Below are positions 16,112 through 24,360 of a DNA stretch of 44,322 nucleotides, piece by piece. Position numbers and translations under genes: made by a program. A model generated the notes under the pieces. The model saw only the letters and a program-made list of their open reading frames with translations, made no database searches and was not told the DNA's origin. Numbering within the stretch: the stretch's first letter is position 1; every line of letters begins with the position of its first letter. The stretch comes from Streptomyces inhibens. GTDB taxonomy: Bacteria; Actinomycetota; Actinomycetes; Streptomycetales; Streptomycetaceae. The stretch is from contig NZ_QUAC01000480.1 in NCBI RefSeq assembly GCF_003389455.1, forward strand, positions 1 to 44,322, in the 5' to 3' direction.

Positions 16112-17007
16112 TCATCCGCGTTCGAGGACCCGGCGGGCAGCCTTGAGCCACTGCTCCTTCTCGGCCTTCAGCACCCGGAATTCCTTCGAGCGGCTACGAA
16201 TGGCGTCGTTCTGCATCCGAGTCTCCACGCCGGCCCAGACGGAGACGAGATCGGTTTTCTCCTTGCATCGAATGTCCGCCTGTGCCACGGCGATTTCCTG
16301 TCGGGAGGGTCGAGTTGACTTGCCCCACCGGGCATCAGCGGTGACTGCGAGCGGGGCGGAGTAGCGGAATCCCTTCTCCTTCATACACGCGCTCCAATTA
16401 CGGACGACGCGTACCACCTCGCTGTCGCGCCTGGAGGCGTCGAATTCCTCACCGATGCGCCGGTTGAACAGGGACTGGTCGGATTGCGCAATCCCTCGGA
16501 GCAGGCTTTCGTGCGCCTGCTTCCAGCACCCGCCCCGCCCTTCTTGCCAAAGGCGGCCAGCTGTTCCCGTTCCGGCAGCTTCTTTCGTGCGTCCCATACC
16601 GCTTCGCGGCGGGTCAGCTCCTGCGGGGTCGGCGGCAGGTGGTAGCCGAAGCGGGCGGCGATTTCCGATTCGATGAGGCCGTAACGTCGCCGGTTCGACG
16701 GGGCCCAGTCGATGCCGCTCGGCCCGGGCAGAGTATTCCATCCCCTTCCATGTTCACGCATGCAGTCGCGGATCAGGAGATCTTCGGCGGACTCGATGGT
16801 ATGGATCTGAGGAGTGGATATCGCGTACGCGTCGAAAGGCAGGACCAGGCGTCGCGCCTCCTCGCCGACGGAAGAGACGACGGGAACATCCGCTTCCTTC
16901 CGTGACGACGGCTCTGCTGTCGCCGACGAACACCCGGTGGCCAGGACAAGGAAAGCCGGCGCGGCAAGCGCGGAACGGGACGACAGGGTGAACCCTCTGA
17001 CAGTCAT
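16112..17007 (-). pseudogene. Frameshifted secreted lipoprotein
   Basis: The N-terminal frame starts at 17007 and has a lipoprotein signal ending in the lipobox LATGC (lipidated Cys near residue 26). It continues through LLIRDCMREHGRGW, PPTPQELTRREAVWDARKKL and GKKGGAG. The C-terminal part continues in another frame: GCWKQAHESLLRGI, ACMKEKGFRYSAP, DIRCKEKTDLVSVWAGVETR, LKAEKEQWLKAARRVLERG, ending at 16112. One base is missing near 16529-16537 in a C-rich run; restoring it joins the halves as GAGCWKQ. The intact protein would have about 297 residues with Cys-x-x-x-x-G motifs common in Streptomyces lipoproteins of unknown function. A sequencing error is possible. Confidence 0.72.
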
Positions 17008-17059
17008 GAGTCAGGGGCGGGGCACCGATGGAGCCCGGCGCCCCACCCCGAACGCGCTC

Positions 17060-17500
17060 CTACCGGAACCGGACGCAACTTGCCTTGTTGTCAAAGCCGT
17101 TGTTCGTCAGGTCGGAGTCCTCGCTGTGCGGTCGGCTGGAATACTTGGCGCCGCCGCAACCGTGTCCGTCGTCGGCGTTGTCGTACAGACCCACCCAGCG
17201 GTCCGTGCTGTTCTTGACCGAGCTCGTGCCGTTGTTGATCGCCCTGCGGGCGTGGTCGCCCCCGATCCACTTGTTGTTCGCCAGGTTCCCGTCGGACCGG
17301 ACGAAGGGGTAGTACCCGTTCTTGAAGTTGTCGTCCTTGTAGACATAGAACTTGCCGGCCTGCAGACCGAATTCGGCGGAAACCGCGGCCGGTGCGGAAC
17401 TCTTGGAAGGCGCGGCACCGGCGGTCGCCGTTCCGAGGCCGAGCAGGCTCACTGCACTCAGCGACGCGGCGGTGAGTGTGAGGACGAGCGTGCGCTTCAT
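17060..17500 (-). CDS. Secreted peptidase-inhibitor I36-like protein
   Basis: A 146-residue secreted protein: a signal peptide (MKRTLVLTLTAASLSAVSLL, cleaved near ATAGAAP) and one beta/gamma-crystallin-like domain. The domain shows GKFYVYKDDNFKNGYYPF and DRWVGLYDNADDG, followed by GHGCGGAKYSS and a C-terminal SCVRF, so two cysteines could form a disulfide. This pattern is that of family I36 (the Streptomyces metalloproteinase inhibitor SMPI is its type member). The ATG at 17500 has GGGGGAG nine bases upstream; ATG 17509 abuts that site. It is divergent from an ArsR-type regulator. Inhibitory activity is inferred from family only. Confidence 0.82.
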   Translation of the reverse strand: MKRTLVLTLTAASLSAVSLLGLGTATAGAAPSKSSAPAAVSAEFGLQAGKFYVYKDDNFKNGYYPFVRSDGNLANNKWIGGDHARRAINNGTSSVKNSTDRWVGLYDNADDGHGCGGAKYSSRPHSEDSDLTNNGFDNKASCVRFR

Positions 17501-17638
17501 ATGTGTCATCTCCCCCATGAGGTCATGGTCTGTCGGTGCGGCGTGGCTGGTAGCCCGGCCCCCTCCCCCGTGGTCTCAGGGGGCCTCGCCTTGCGACAGA
17601 GACGATTCAAGTGCTAATCAGAGGACACGTACAGGTGA

Positions 17639-17654
17639 TTCGAGGAGACTCGAA
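17639..17654. promoter_or_regulatory. Perfect inverted repeat between divergent genes
   Basis: TTCGAG-GAGA-CTCGAA is a perfect 6+6 palindrome with a 4-base spacer, 20 bp before the ArsR-type gene start at 17674. It is a candidate operator for that regulator. Confidence 0.55.
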
Positions 17655-17673
17655 TGACACGGGGGAAGTGCCG

Positions 17674-18756
17674 ATGCTTCAGTTACGTCTGAGCGCGGAC
17701 TCGCTGGCCGCAACCTGCTTTGCCATATCGCCTTTGATGCAGGTGGGTGCCGTGATCCACCCCCGCTACCCGGCGGCCTTGCACCATGAATACTTCACGG
17801 GCCGAGAAGTCAGGGAGACCCTGCAGGAACGGCGGCTGCACCTGCTGTCCGCCCTGCGCCGTGAGATCCGCGGCTACGCCCCCGGCTTCATGGCCGGGCA
17901 GAGCGACAGTCCAGGGTCCGACCTCGAGGACGAACTCCACCGTGTCGCCACCACACCCACCCATCTCGTCGCCCGGCAGATGGACAGAGTGCTGCGTATG
18001 TCGTCCCCACGGGACAATCCGACATCCTCGACCGAGCCCACGGTCCGGACATTCCTGGAGCAGGGAGAGCGGGAGTTCGCGCAGAAAGTCGCCTGCGAGT
18101 TGGAGCAGTTCTGGAACGATTGCCTGGCTCCCGTGTGGAGTTCGATCGCTGCGCGGGCGGAAGCCGACATCGACGATCGGGCGCACACCATCGCCCGGAC
18201 GGGCCTGAGCGGCGCCCTCAACTCCTTGCACCCAACGATCGCCTATCGCGACAACACCCTGAGCTTCGGCGGCAGCGAGCGCGGGGCCGATGTGAGCCAC
18301 GTGGACTGCGGAGGGCGGCTACGCCTCTTCCCCTCCCCATTGGCCCCCGGCTGGCTGGTCGGCGTCGACCCTTGGCATGAGCGGGGCAGCATCCTCATCT
18401 ATCCGACGCGCCGCCCGAGCAAGCCAGGCAGTCGAGGCGGGCCGGGCGGCACAGCGGGACAACCGTGGGGAAACGTCATCGGCCACTCTCGTCTCGGTTT
18501 GCTGACGCTCCTGGACTCGCCGCGCACCACCACTGAACTTGCCGAACAGCACCACATGAGCCCGTCGACGGTGTCCTACCACCTCACGCGGCTCCATCAG
18601 GCAGGGCTGGTCACGCGCACCCGCGCGGGAAACCGTGTGTACTACCAGCGCACCACGAAGGCCGAGCGGCTCCTTGACCCGCCAAGCAGCCCTGCCGGTG
18701 CCACCGCGCGACGGCAGGACCGTCCGGGCCGCCCCGGGCAGAGGCCGGTCACGTAA
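17674..18756 (+). CDS. ArsR-type winged-helix regulator with large N-terminal domain
   Basis: A 360-residue regulator. The N-terminal 270 residues (MLQLRLSADSLAATCFAISP, RREIRGYAPGFM, a central EQFWNDCLAPVWSSIAARAE and the SFGGSERGADV strand) resemble the domain found in many actinobacterial ArsR-like proteins of unknown ligand. The C-terminal part has the winged helix: IGHSRLGLLTLLDSPRTTTE, LAEQHHMSPSTVSYHLTRLH, AGLVTRTRAGNRVYYQRT. No metal-binding Cys cluster is seen. The ATG at 17674 follows GGGGGAAG. It is divergent from the I36-like protein with a palindrome close to its start. Confidence 0.87.
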   Translation: MLQLRLSADSLAATCFAISPLMQVGAVIHPRYPAALHHEYFTGREVRETLQERRLHLLSALRREIRGYAPGFMAGQSDSPGSDLEDELHRVATTPTHLVARQMDRVLRMSSPRDNPTSSTEPTVRTFLEQGEREFAQKVACELEQFWNDCLAPVWSSIAARAEADIDDRAHTIARTGLSGALNSLHPTIAYRDNTLSFGGSERGADVSHVDCGGRLRLFPSPLAPGWLVGVDPWHERGSILIYPTRRPSKPGSRGGPGGTAGQPWGNVIGHSRLGLLTLLDSPRTTTELAEQHHMSPSTVSYHLTRLHQAGLVTRTRAGNRVYYQRTTKAERLLDPPSSPAGATARRQDRPGRPGQRPVT

Positions 18757-18870
18757 GCCAGAGGAATCGTGTCGACCTGAGGCGCGTTCGCGGCCGCCGC
18801 CCCCCTGGCAAAGTCGGGCCGGCCTACAACCCGGATGTGTCACGTACGGACTGCCAAGTCCTGCCCGTGG

Positions 18871-19179
18871 CTACGGTTCGAGCTTGTAGGAGAGCGTGTA
18901 GTAGGCGTCATCCTCGCGGAACTTCATCTCGCCGTAGCCGGCGAGGGGGACCTGCTCACCGAGGAGGTCGTCGTCATCGGCGCTGTCGCTCTCGTACATG
19001 CGAACGACGGCGACGTCGCCCTCGAACCGGAAGGACTTGTTGATGTCGCGCTTGCCGTCCTCGCCGATCTGGGTCGAGTAGACCGGCTTCCCCCCGTTGA
19101 TCGTGATGTAGATGTCGTCCTTACCGTTCCAGTCCTCCTGCTTGATGCATTCGAGCCGGCCGATCTTCAGGACACCCAT
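18871..19179 (-). CDS. Small C2-like beta-rich protein, 102 residues
   Basis: MGVLKIGRLECIKQEDWNGK, then DDIYITINGGKPVYST, SFRFEGDVAVVRMYESDSAD, DDDLLGEQVPL and a C-terminal DAYYTLSYKLEP. The alternating strands and acidic loops (DD, DSADDDD) look like a C2-type calcium-binding sandwich. There is no signal peptide or TM segment. The ATG at 19179 has AGGGG about eight bases upstream; an earlier ATG at 19194 is part of that site. I know no function for it. A similar but broken fragment appears at 38623-38810. Confidence 0.75.
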   Translation of the reverse strand: MGVLKIGRLECIKQEDWNGKDDIYITINGGKPVYSTQIGEDGKRDINKSFRFEGDVAVVRMYESDSADDDDLLGEQVPLAGYGEMKFREDDAYYTLSYKLEP

Positions 19180-19338
19180 AGGTTTTCCCCTCATGGTCGT
19201 TGGTTCGCGCCTGCGAAGGTGATCCTTCCCATCGGAGATCAACGGTCGCTAAACGGCGGTGTCGGGAACGGTCCCTCGGCAGCGGCCTGCTTCGATGCGG
19301 TGGCGTGGAAGTACCGGTCCCGGCGCGGCCCGGGCCCG

Positions 19339-20619
19339 TCAGGTGGCTTTCCGTGGCGGGCCGGCGGTCGCCGGGCGCGGGGGCCACGTCTGGGGGGCGA
19401 GGATGCCGAGGACGTAGGCGCGAGCGACCAGCGCGCACCTGTTGGGGGCGTCCAGGAGGTCCCGGAGGCGGCTGAGGTGGTAGTCGACGGTCTGCCGGGA
19501 GAGGTGCAGCGAGGTGGCGATTTCCGCGTTGCTGCGGCCGGCCGCCAGCAGGGACAGGATGCGTTCCTGACTGGCCGTCAGGGCGGGGTGGGACTCGTGG
19601 GCGATGCCCTGGTGGGTGACGACCGCCCAGACGCTGGTGGCGCGGGCCGCGCTCCGGCCCACCGTCGTCAGGTGCAGCCGGGCCCGGCGCTGCCGGCCGT
19701 GGGCGTCGACGAGCAGGGCGGAGGTCTGGATCCGCCGGCTGCGACGGGCTATCAGATCGTGCCAGCCGCGCCGCAGACCGGGTAATTCCGGGGCGGACGC
19801 CAGCACGGTGTCGGCCCGGCGGCCGACCAGGTCGGACAGCCGGATCTGCAGCAGTTCGGCAGCCGCCGCGCTCGCCTGCTGGATCCGGCCACCCGCGGAG
19901 ATCAGCGCGCACGGCAGCCCGCTGTGGTCCCGCAGCGCGCACAGGCTCTCCTCGGCCTCCCGGCGCTGGTGGAGCGCGCGGGTGTAGTCGCTGATGTCGA
20001 TGTAGATGCCGGCCACACAGGTCTGGTTGCCCTCCTGCACGGGGAAGCGATGGCCGGCCGCCTGCCCGCTGCTGCCGTCCGGGCGGTGGTAGGCGAGGGT
20101 GTGCCGCACCGGTTTGCCGCGGGTGAGCACGTCCTTGTCGAGGGCGAGGACCCGCGCGGCGTCGGCGGGTGCGTCGACGTCCTCGACGTGTTTGCCGATG
20201 ACGTGCTCCGGTGTGGTGCCGTACAGGTGGGCGTAGGCGTGGTTGGCCCACAGGTGGCGACCGCCGGCGTCCCGGATGAAGGCCGCGGCGGGGGCAAGGT
20301 CGGCGAAGGCGTCGTAACGACGGGTGGCGGCCGGGCCGGTGCCCAGCTCCACGGCGAGCCCGCGGGAGCGGCCCTGCCGCGGCGCGCCGAGACGCCAGTT
20401 CACATCGAAGAGCCGGCCGTCGAAGTGCGCCTGCCAGTGGCTGAGGCCGGCGGCGGGCGGGCCGGAGAGCTCCTGGCGCACGGTGTCCAGGAAGCGCTGC
20501 GCGGTCCCCGTGTCGTCGAAGGCCCCACCCCCGCTGTCGATCACCCGCAGTTCACGGTCGGCCTCCCACCAGGACACCGGAAGGTGTTCGAGCAGCGACT
20601 TCAGACCGGTCTCGTCCAC
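19339..20619 (-). CDS. PAS-domain LuxR-type transcriptional regulator
   Basis: A 426-residue regulator. A first PAS-like segment (about 1-90, LLEHLPVSWWEADRELRVID) is followed by a clear PAS/PAC (about 105-225: FADLAPAAAFIRDAGGRHLW, ANHAYAHLYGTTPEHVIGKH, VAGIYIDISDYTRAL), then a third PAS-like region (about 230-335). The C-terminus is a LuxR HTH: LTASQERILSLLAAGRSNAE, IATSLHLSRQTVDYHLSRLR. No receiver domain or kinase is present, so it probably senses a ligand directly. The GTG at 20619 has AGAGAGG upstream. It is divergent from the ATP-grasp/dikinase/MFS operon and is its likely regulator. Confidence 0.87.
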   Translation of the reverse strand: MDETGLKSLLEHLPVSWWEADRELRVIDSGGGAFDDTGTAQRFLDTVRQELSGPPAAGLSHWQAHFDGRLFDVNWRLGAPRQGRSRGLAVELGTGPAATRRYDAFADLAPAAAFIRDAGGRHLWANHAYAHLYGTTPEHVIGKHVEDVDAPADAARVLALDKDVLTRGKPVRHTLAYHRPDGSSGQAAGHRFPVQEGNQTCVAGIYIDISDYTRALHQRREAEESLCALRDHSGLPCALISAGGRIQQASAAAAELLQIRLSDLVGRRADTVLASAPELPGLRRGWHDLIARRSRRIQTSALLVDAHGRQRRARLHLTTVGRSAARATSVWAVVTHQGIAHESHPALTASQERILSLLAAGRSNAEIATSLHLSRQTVDYHLSRLRDLLDAPNRCALVARAYVLGILAPQTWPPRPATAGPPRKAT

Positions 20620-20971
20620 GACGGCCTCTCTGTGGTGAAGAGTTCAACGACGGCGCATACCGCGCCACCGCCATGCGTATCCCGCGCCACCCGCGCGCAT
20701 ACCCGCTTCTCGGCCGATTTGGACGCATGCGCCCCGACCGCCGGACGCACTTCCTCCACCGCCATACGGCATCACGGAATCTTCACCGGCTGACTGCGAA
20801 CTCCACAACTCTGGCGTTTGCCTGAGTGCGTGAGGCCCGCCGTGGCGCATCGGGCGGCGCCCTGCTGCTTCGCTTGAGGTACGGCGAACGGACAGCGATC
20901 CGGCGTCGTCGGCCGCCCCGGTCCACCGGTAGGTACGGCCCCCCACCCGCCTGTAGAGGAGTCGGATTCCA
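20620..20971. promoter_or_regulatory. 352-bp divergent promoter region with repeated CGCATAC-like motifs
   Basis: No gene is visible. CGCATAC occurs at 20654-20660 and 20696-20702, a related TGCGTAT at 20674-20680, and the palindrome CGCATGCG at 20724-20731. The first three are spaced about two helical turns apart (20 and 22 bp) near the regulator's start, as expected for a multi-site activator or autorepressor. Assignment as operators is inference. Confidence 0.4.
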
Positions 20972-22345
20972 GTGAGCAAGGTGCTGTTTGTGTATGCCAA
21001 GGGCGGTCCGCCCTTGGGGTATGCCCTGTCACGGGTCGCCGCGCGGTCGGCAGTGCACCTGCTGGCGCTCAGCACGCTTCCGCCCACCGTCGCCCCGGCC
21101 GCCGAGCGGCTGTGCGCCTCGGTGCTGAGCCCCGCCGGGTCCGAGCAGGACGACCTGGTCTCCTTGATCGTCTCCCGGGCCGAGGCCGTCGGCGCGGACG
21201 CGGTCGTCACCTTCTCCGAGTACGCGGTCGTCGCGGTCGCCGAGGCCTGTGCGAAGCTCGGCCTTGCCGGGGCCGGCGGCTCCAGTGCGCTCGCCCGCGA
21301 CAAGCGGCTGATGCGCCGCACCTGGATGCAGCGGGGCATCTCCCAGCCGCGGTTCCGTCCGGTGGCCGACGAGCAGGAGTTCCGCGACGCGGCCGCCACG
21401 CTCCGTCTCCCCCTCTTGCTGAAGGCCGCCTGGAGCGCGGGGTCGACCGCACACCAGATCATCCGCTCCGCCGACGAGATACCGGCGGCCTGGGAGCGGG
21501 CGGGCGCCGTGATGGCCGAATCCGCGGAGCTGGGCTACGCCGAACTCCATGTGGCCGGAGCCGGCGGGGACTTCCTCGTCGAGGAGATCGTCCCGGGCAC
21601 CGCCGAGGGCTGGTTCGACCAGAGCGGCTGGGGCGACTACGTCAGCGTCGAGGGCGTCGTCGCCGACGGGGAGTTCCGCCCGGTGTGTCTCAGTGGCCGG
21701 ATGCCGACCGTGGCGCCGTTCACCGAGCGCGCCGGCATCACCCCCGCGGCACTGCCGGACGACGCCCAGCGGCGCATCGTGGCTCTCGCCCGCGACGCCG
21801 TCGACGCGCTGGGCCTGGAGAACTGCGGTACCCACACCGAGATCAAGCTCGGTGCGGACGGCCGGATGTGGGTGATCGAGACCGCCGCACGGTTCGGTGG
21901 CGCGATGACCGTTCCGCAGATCGAGGAGGTCTTCGGCCTGGACCTCATCGGCATGCTCGTCGACCACCTGCTGGGGCGTCCGGTCGTATGGCCCGCCCAG
22001 ACCCTCACCTCCCAGGAGGCGCGCGGCGCGGCCGGCTCGCTCGTCGTCCTTGCCGTCGACGCCGCCGGTGACGCCTGGCCGGACCGCCGCGTCTGGGATT
22101 TCCCGACGGTACGGGACGCGGTGCCGGTCAGCGACGGCGGCCGGCTGTCCGTGGTGGCCGAGAACTCGCTCCCGGACGGCGCGCCGGTGCCGGTGTACGA
22201 CCCGGCCGCGGGCGCCAACACGATGGCGGCGCTGTGCCTGCTGTCCGCCACCGACCCGGAGGCCGTGCTCCGCGACTTCCAGGCCCTGGTGCACGCCCTG
22301 CCGAAGATCCTTCCCCTTGCCGGCGCCACGGAGGCCCGCTCATGA
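20972..22345 (+). CDS. ATP-grasp carboxylate-amine ligase
   Basis: A 457-residue ATP-grasp enzyme, which joins a carboxylate to an amine or similar nucleophile via an acyl phosphate, giving ADP. N-terminal Rossmann-like part: KVLFVYAKGGPPLGYALSRV and VVTFSEYAVVAVAEA. ATP-binding part: RLPLLLKAAWSAGSTAHQII with Lys151. The metal and phosphate site is THTEIKL (Glu290) and MWVIETAARFGGAM (Glu303, Arg307). The ET-A-A-R-x-GG form, without the Asn of carbamoyl-phosphate synthetase types, is like that of L-amino-acid ligases such as YwfE/BacD. GTG at 20972 with GAGGAG upstream. Its stop overlaps the next start (ATGA). Substrates unknown; a dipeptide or amide product would fit. Confidence 0.88.
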   Translation: MSKVLFVYAKGGPPLGYALSRVAARSAVHLLALSTLPPTVAPAAERLCASVLSPAGSEQDDLVSLIVSRAEAVGADAVVTFSEYAVVAVAEACAKLGLAGAGGSSALARDKRLMRRTWMQRGISQPRFRPVADEQEFRDAAATLRLPLLLKAAWSAGSTAHQIIRSADEIPAAWERAGAVMAESAELGYAELHVAGAGGDFLVEEIVPGTAEGWFDQSGWGDYVSVEGVVADGEFRPVCLSGRMPTVAPFTERAGITPAALPDDAQRRIVALARDAVDALGLENCGTHTEIKLGADGRMWVIETAARFGGAMTVPQIEEVFGLDLIGMLVDHLLGRPVVWPAQTLTSQEARGAAGSLVVLAVDAAGDAWPDRRVWDFPTVRDAVPVSDGGRLSVVAENSLPDGAPVPVYDPAAGANTMAALCLLSATDPEAVLRDFQALVHALPKILPLAGATEARS

Positions 22346-24360
22346 ACACCACCATCGTCCCGCCGGCCGCCGATCCACGTCCCGTCACCGACCGCACGGC
22401 TGTCGGCGAACACCTTGCCCTGCCGCTGTTCCGGAGCCTGTCCGGCTCCCTGGCCGGCCACCCGTATCTGAAGGTCGTGGTGGACCGCGTCGAGGACACC
22501 TGGCACCTGCTCGACACCGCCGTCCACCCCTTCCACGTCGACTACATCGCCACCCGCGTCCTCGGCATGGAACCGGCGGAGCTGGACTCCTGCCTGGACG
22601 CCTTCAACGCCTCCGTCTACATGGCCCCCGACCGCCGCTTCCTGCTGGGAGTGCTCTCCTTGCACACCGACGAGGACACCGAGGGCCGCCGCCGGCCCTT
22701 CCTCGTCCTGGAGACGACCGAGGCCGACACGATGGACGGCTCGTTGCTGGAGGAGTTCTACACGTACGTCCGCCACCGGCTCGACGGCCGGCTGCCGCTG
22801 CTGCTGAAGCCGGCGAACCACGGTCAGGAGCACGCCCTCACCCCGATCAGCGACGTCCGGGTGCCGCGGATCCTCAGCCACGAGCTCTTCGGCCATCGCA
22901 CCCGCACACCGCTCAACCCCGGCGAAGCCTCCGGCCGGCTCCGCCACTTCCGTACCACCGAGGAGTACGCGGCCGCGGCCGGCGCACTCGGCGGATCCGA
23001 CATCCTGGCCATGCCGTGCCTGCCGGATGACGTACCGCGCGTCGCGGGCTTCATCAACACCGCGGCGACCACCCCGCTCTCGCACACCAACGTCCTCGCC
23101 GCCGGCTGGGGCATCCCCAACGCCGTCGTCCGTGACCTGGACCGGCTCATCGACGCCGAGAGCCTGGCCGGCGGCTGGGTCCGCTACCGGGTCACCGAGG
23201 ACGACATCAGCCTCGTCCCGCTCGCCCCGGCGGCGGTGCCGGCCGCCCCGGCCCGGCGCCAGCAGCGGATCCGGCTGCAAACGCCGCTGCTGGACGACAT
23301 CTCGGCGCGACCGTTGCGCCGACTGCGCCGCGAGGATCAGAATCGCTACGGCACCAAGGCGGCCAACCTCGGGGAGCTCCACCACGTCCTGGACGCCCGT
23401 ACCGCCGACCTCACCGCCTTCCACGGGCAGCCGCGACCGCCCCGCCCCGACCTCTACCGGCATCTGGCCGCCCGCCTCGGCACCACGCACCCGGCGGCCC
23501 CCGGACAACTCCGGGCCGCGGCGGCCGACTTCGTGGCCGGTACCGTCGGCGCGCCGGACGGCATCGCCCTTCCGTTCGGCCTGCAGCACCGCTTCGTGAC
23601 CTCCTCCCCGGCACTGCGACAGGGCATCGACCGGCTCAAGGCGGCTCTCGACCGCGGCGCCCTCGATGCGGTCGAGCCGCTCTGTCTGCGGCTGCAGCAA
23701 CTCGTCCGCACCGCTGCCTTCCCCGACGAGGTGTCCCGCGAAATCGTCCGGGCACTGCCCGCCGGACCGGCCGCCGGACGCCGTCTCGTGGTCCGCTCGT
23801 CGGCCAACGCCGAGGACCTGCCCGGGTTCTCCGCGGCGGGCGTCTACGACTCGGTCACCTCCGTGTACGGCGCGGACCAACTCCTCGACGCCGTACGCCG
23901 GGTGTGGGCGTCCCTGCTGTCGCCGCGCAGCGTCCGGCTCCGCCACCAGGCGGGCATCTCCCTCGACGACACCTACATGGGCGTGATCGTCCAGCCGTAC
24001 GTGCCGGCCGACCTCGGCGGAGTGCTGGTGACCTGCAATCCGACCAAGCGCGCGGACTTCCGCAACGTCTGCCTCAACTGCTCGCCCGGATCGCCCGAGG
24101 CCGTCGTCGACGGCACGGCGCTGCCCCTTCAGTACCTCTACAACACGGTCGAGGGCGGTGGCCGCACCGTCGCGCTCGGCTCGTCCGGCACGGACCTGCC
24201 CGCCGCCACGCGGGAGAGGCTGGCGCAGCTGGCCCTGGCCGGCCGGCTGCTCCAGTCGCACTTCAGCGCACCGGACGTGGACCGTCCGCTCGACATCGAG
24301 TGGCTGATGACCGATCAGGGAGCGTTCCACCTGGTCCAGATCCGCCCCTACGCGCGATGA
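22342..24360 (+). CDS. PPDK/PEP-synthase-like dikinase with domains in glucan-water-dikinase order
   Basis: A 672-residue protein. Residues 1-220 are unlike any domain I recognise. Residues about 220-275 look like a swivelling phosphohistidine domain: RVAGFINTAATTPLSHTNVL, AAGWGIPNAVV, with His248 as candidate phospho-acceptor. Residues about 333-672 are the PPDK-type ATP-binding domain: RYGTKAANLGEL, VVRSSANAEDLPGFSAAGVY, MGVIVQPYVPADLGG and the closing DIEWLM...FHLVQIRPY. The PEP/pyruvate barrel is absent. In PPDK and rifampin phosphotransferase the ATP domain comes first; here it is last, as in alpha-glucan water dikinase. By family it would split ATP to AMP and transfer a phosphate through His to an unknown acceptor. 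ATG at 22342 overlaps the ligase stop. Confidence 0.82.
   Translation: MNTTIVPPAADPRPVTDRTAVGEHLALPLFRSLSGSLAGHPYLKVVVDRVEDTWHLLDTAVHPFHVDYIATRVLGMEPAELDSCLDAFNASVYMAPDRRFLLGVLSLHTDEDTEGRRRPFLVLETTEADTMDGSLLEEFYTYVRHRLDGRLPLLLKPANHGQEHALTPISDVRVPRILSHELFGHRTRTPLNPGEASGRLRHFRTTEEYAAAAGALGGSDILAMPCLPDDVPRVAGFINTAATTPLSHTNVLAAGWGIPNAVVRDLDRLIDAESLAGGWVRYRVTEDDISLVPLAPAAVPAAPARRQQRIRLQTPLLDDISARPLRRLRREDQNRYGTKAANLGELHHVLDARTADLTAFHGQPRPPRPDLYRHLAARLGTTHPAAPGQLRAAAADFVAGTVGAPDGIALPFGLQHRFVTSSPALRQGIDRLKAALDRGALDAVEPLCLRLQQLVRTAAFPDEVSREIVRALPAGPAAGRRLVVRSSANAEDLPGFSAAGVYDSVTSVYGADQLLDAVRRVWASLLSPRSVRLRHQAGISLDDTYMGVIVQPYVPADLGGVLVTCNPTKRADFRNVCLNCSPGSPEAVVDGTALPLQYLYNTVEGGGRTVALGSSGTDLPAATRERLAQLALAGRLLQSHFSAPDVDRPLDIEWLMTDQGAFHLVQIRPYAR

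Noticed and set aside
21637..24330. 897-codon minus-strand frame under the ligase and dikinase genes
   Set aside because: Antisense shadow in high-GC DNA, dominated by Gly/Arg/Val without motifs; the plus-strand genes carry the conserved domains.
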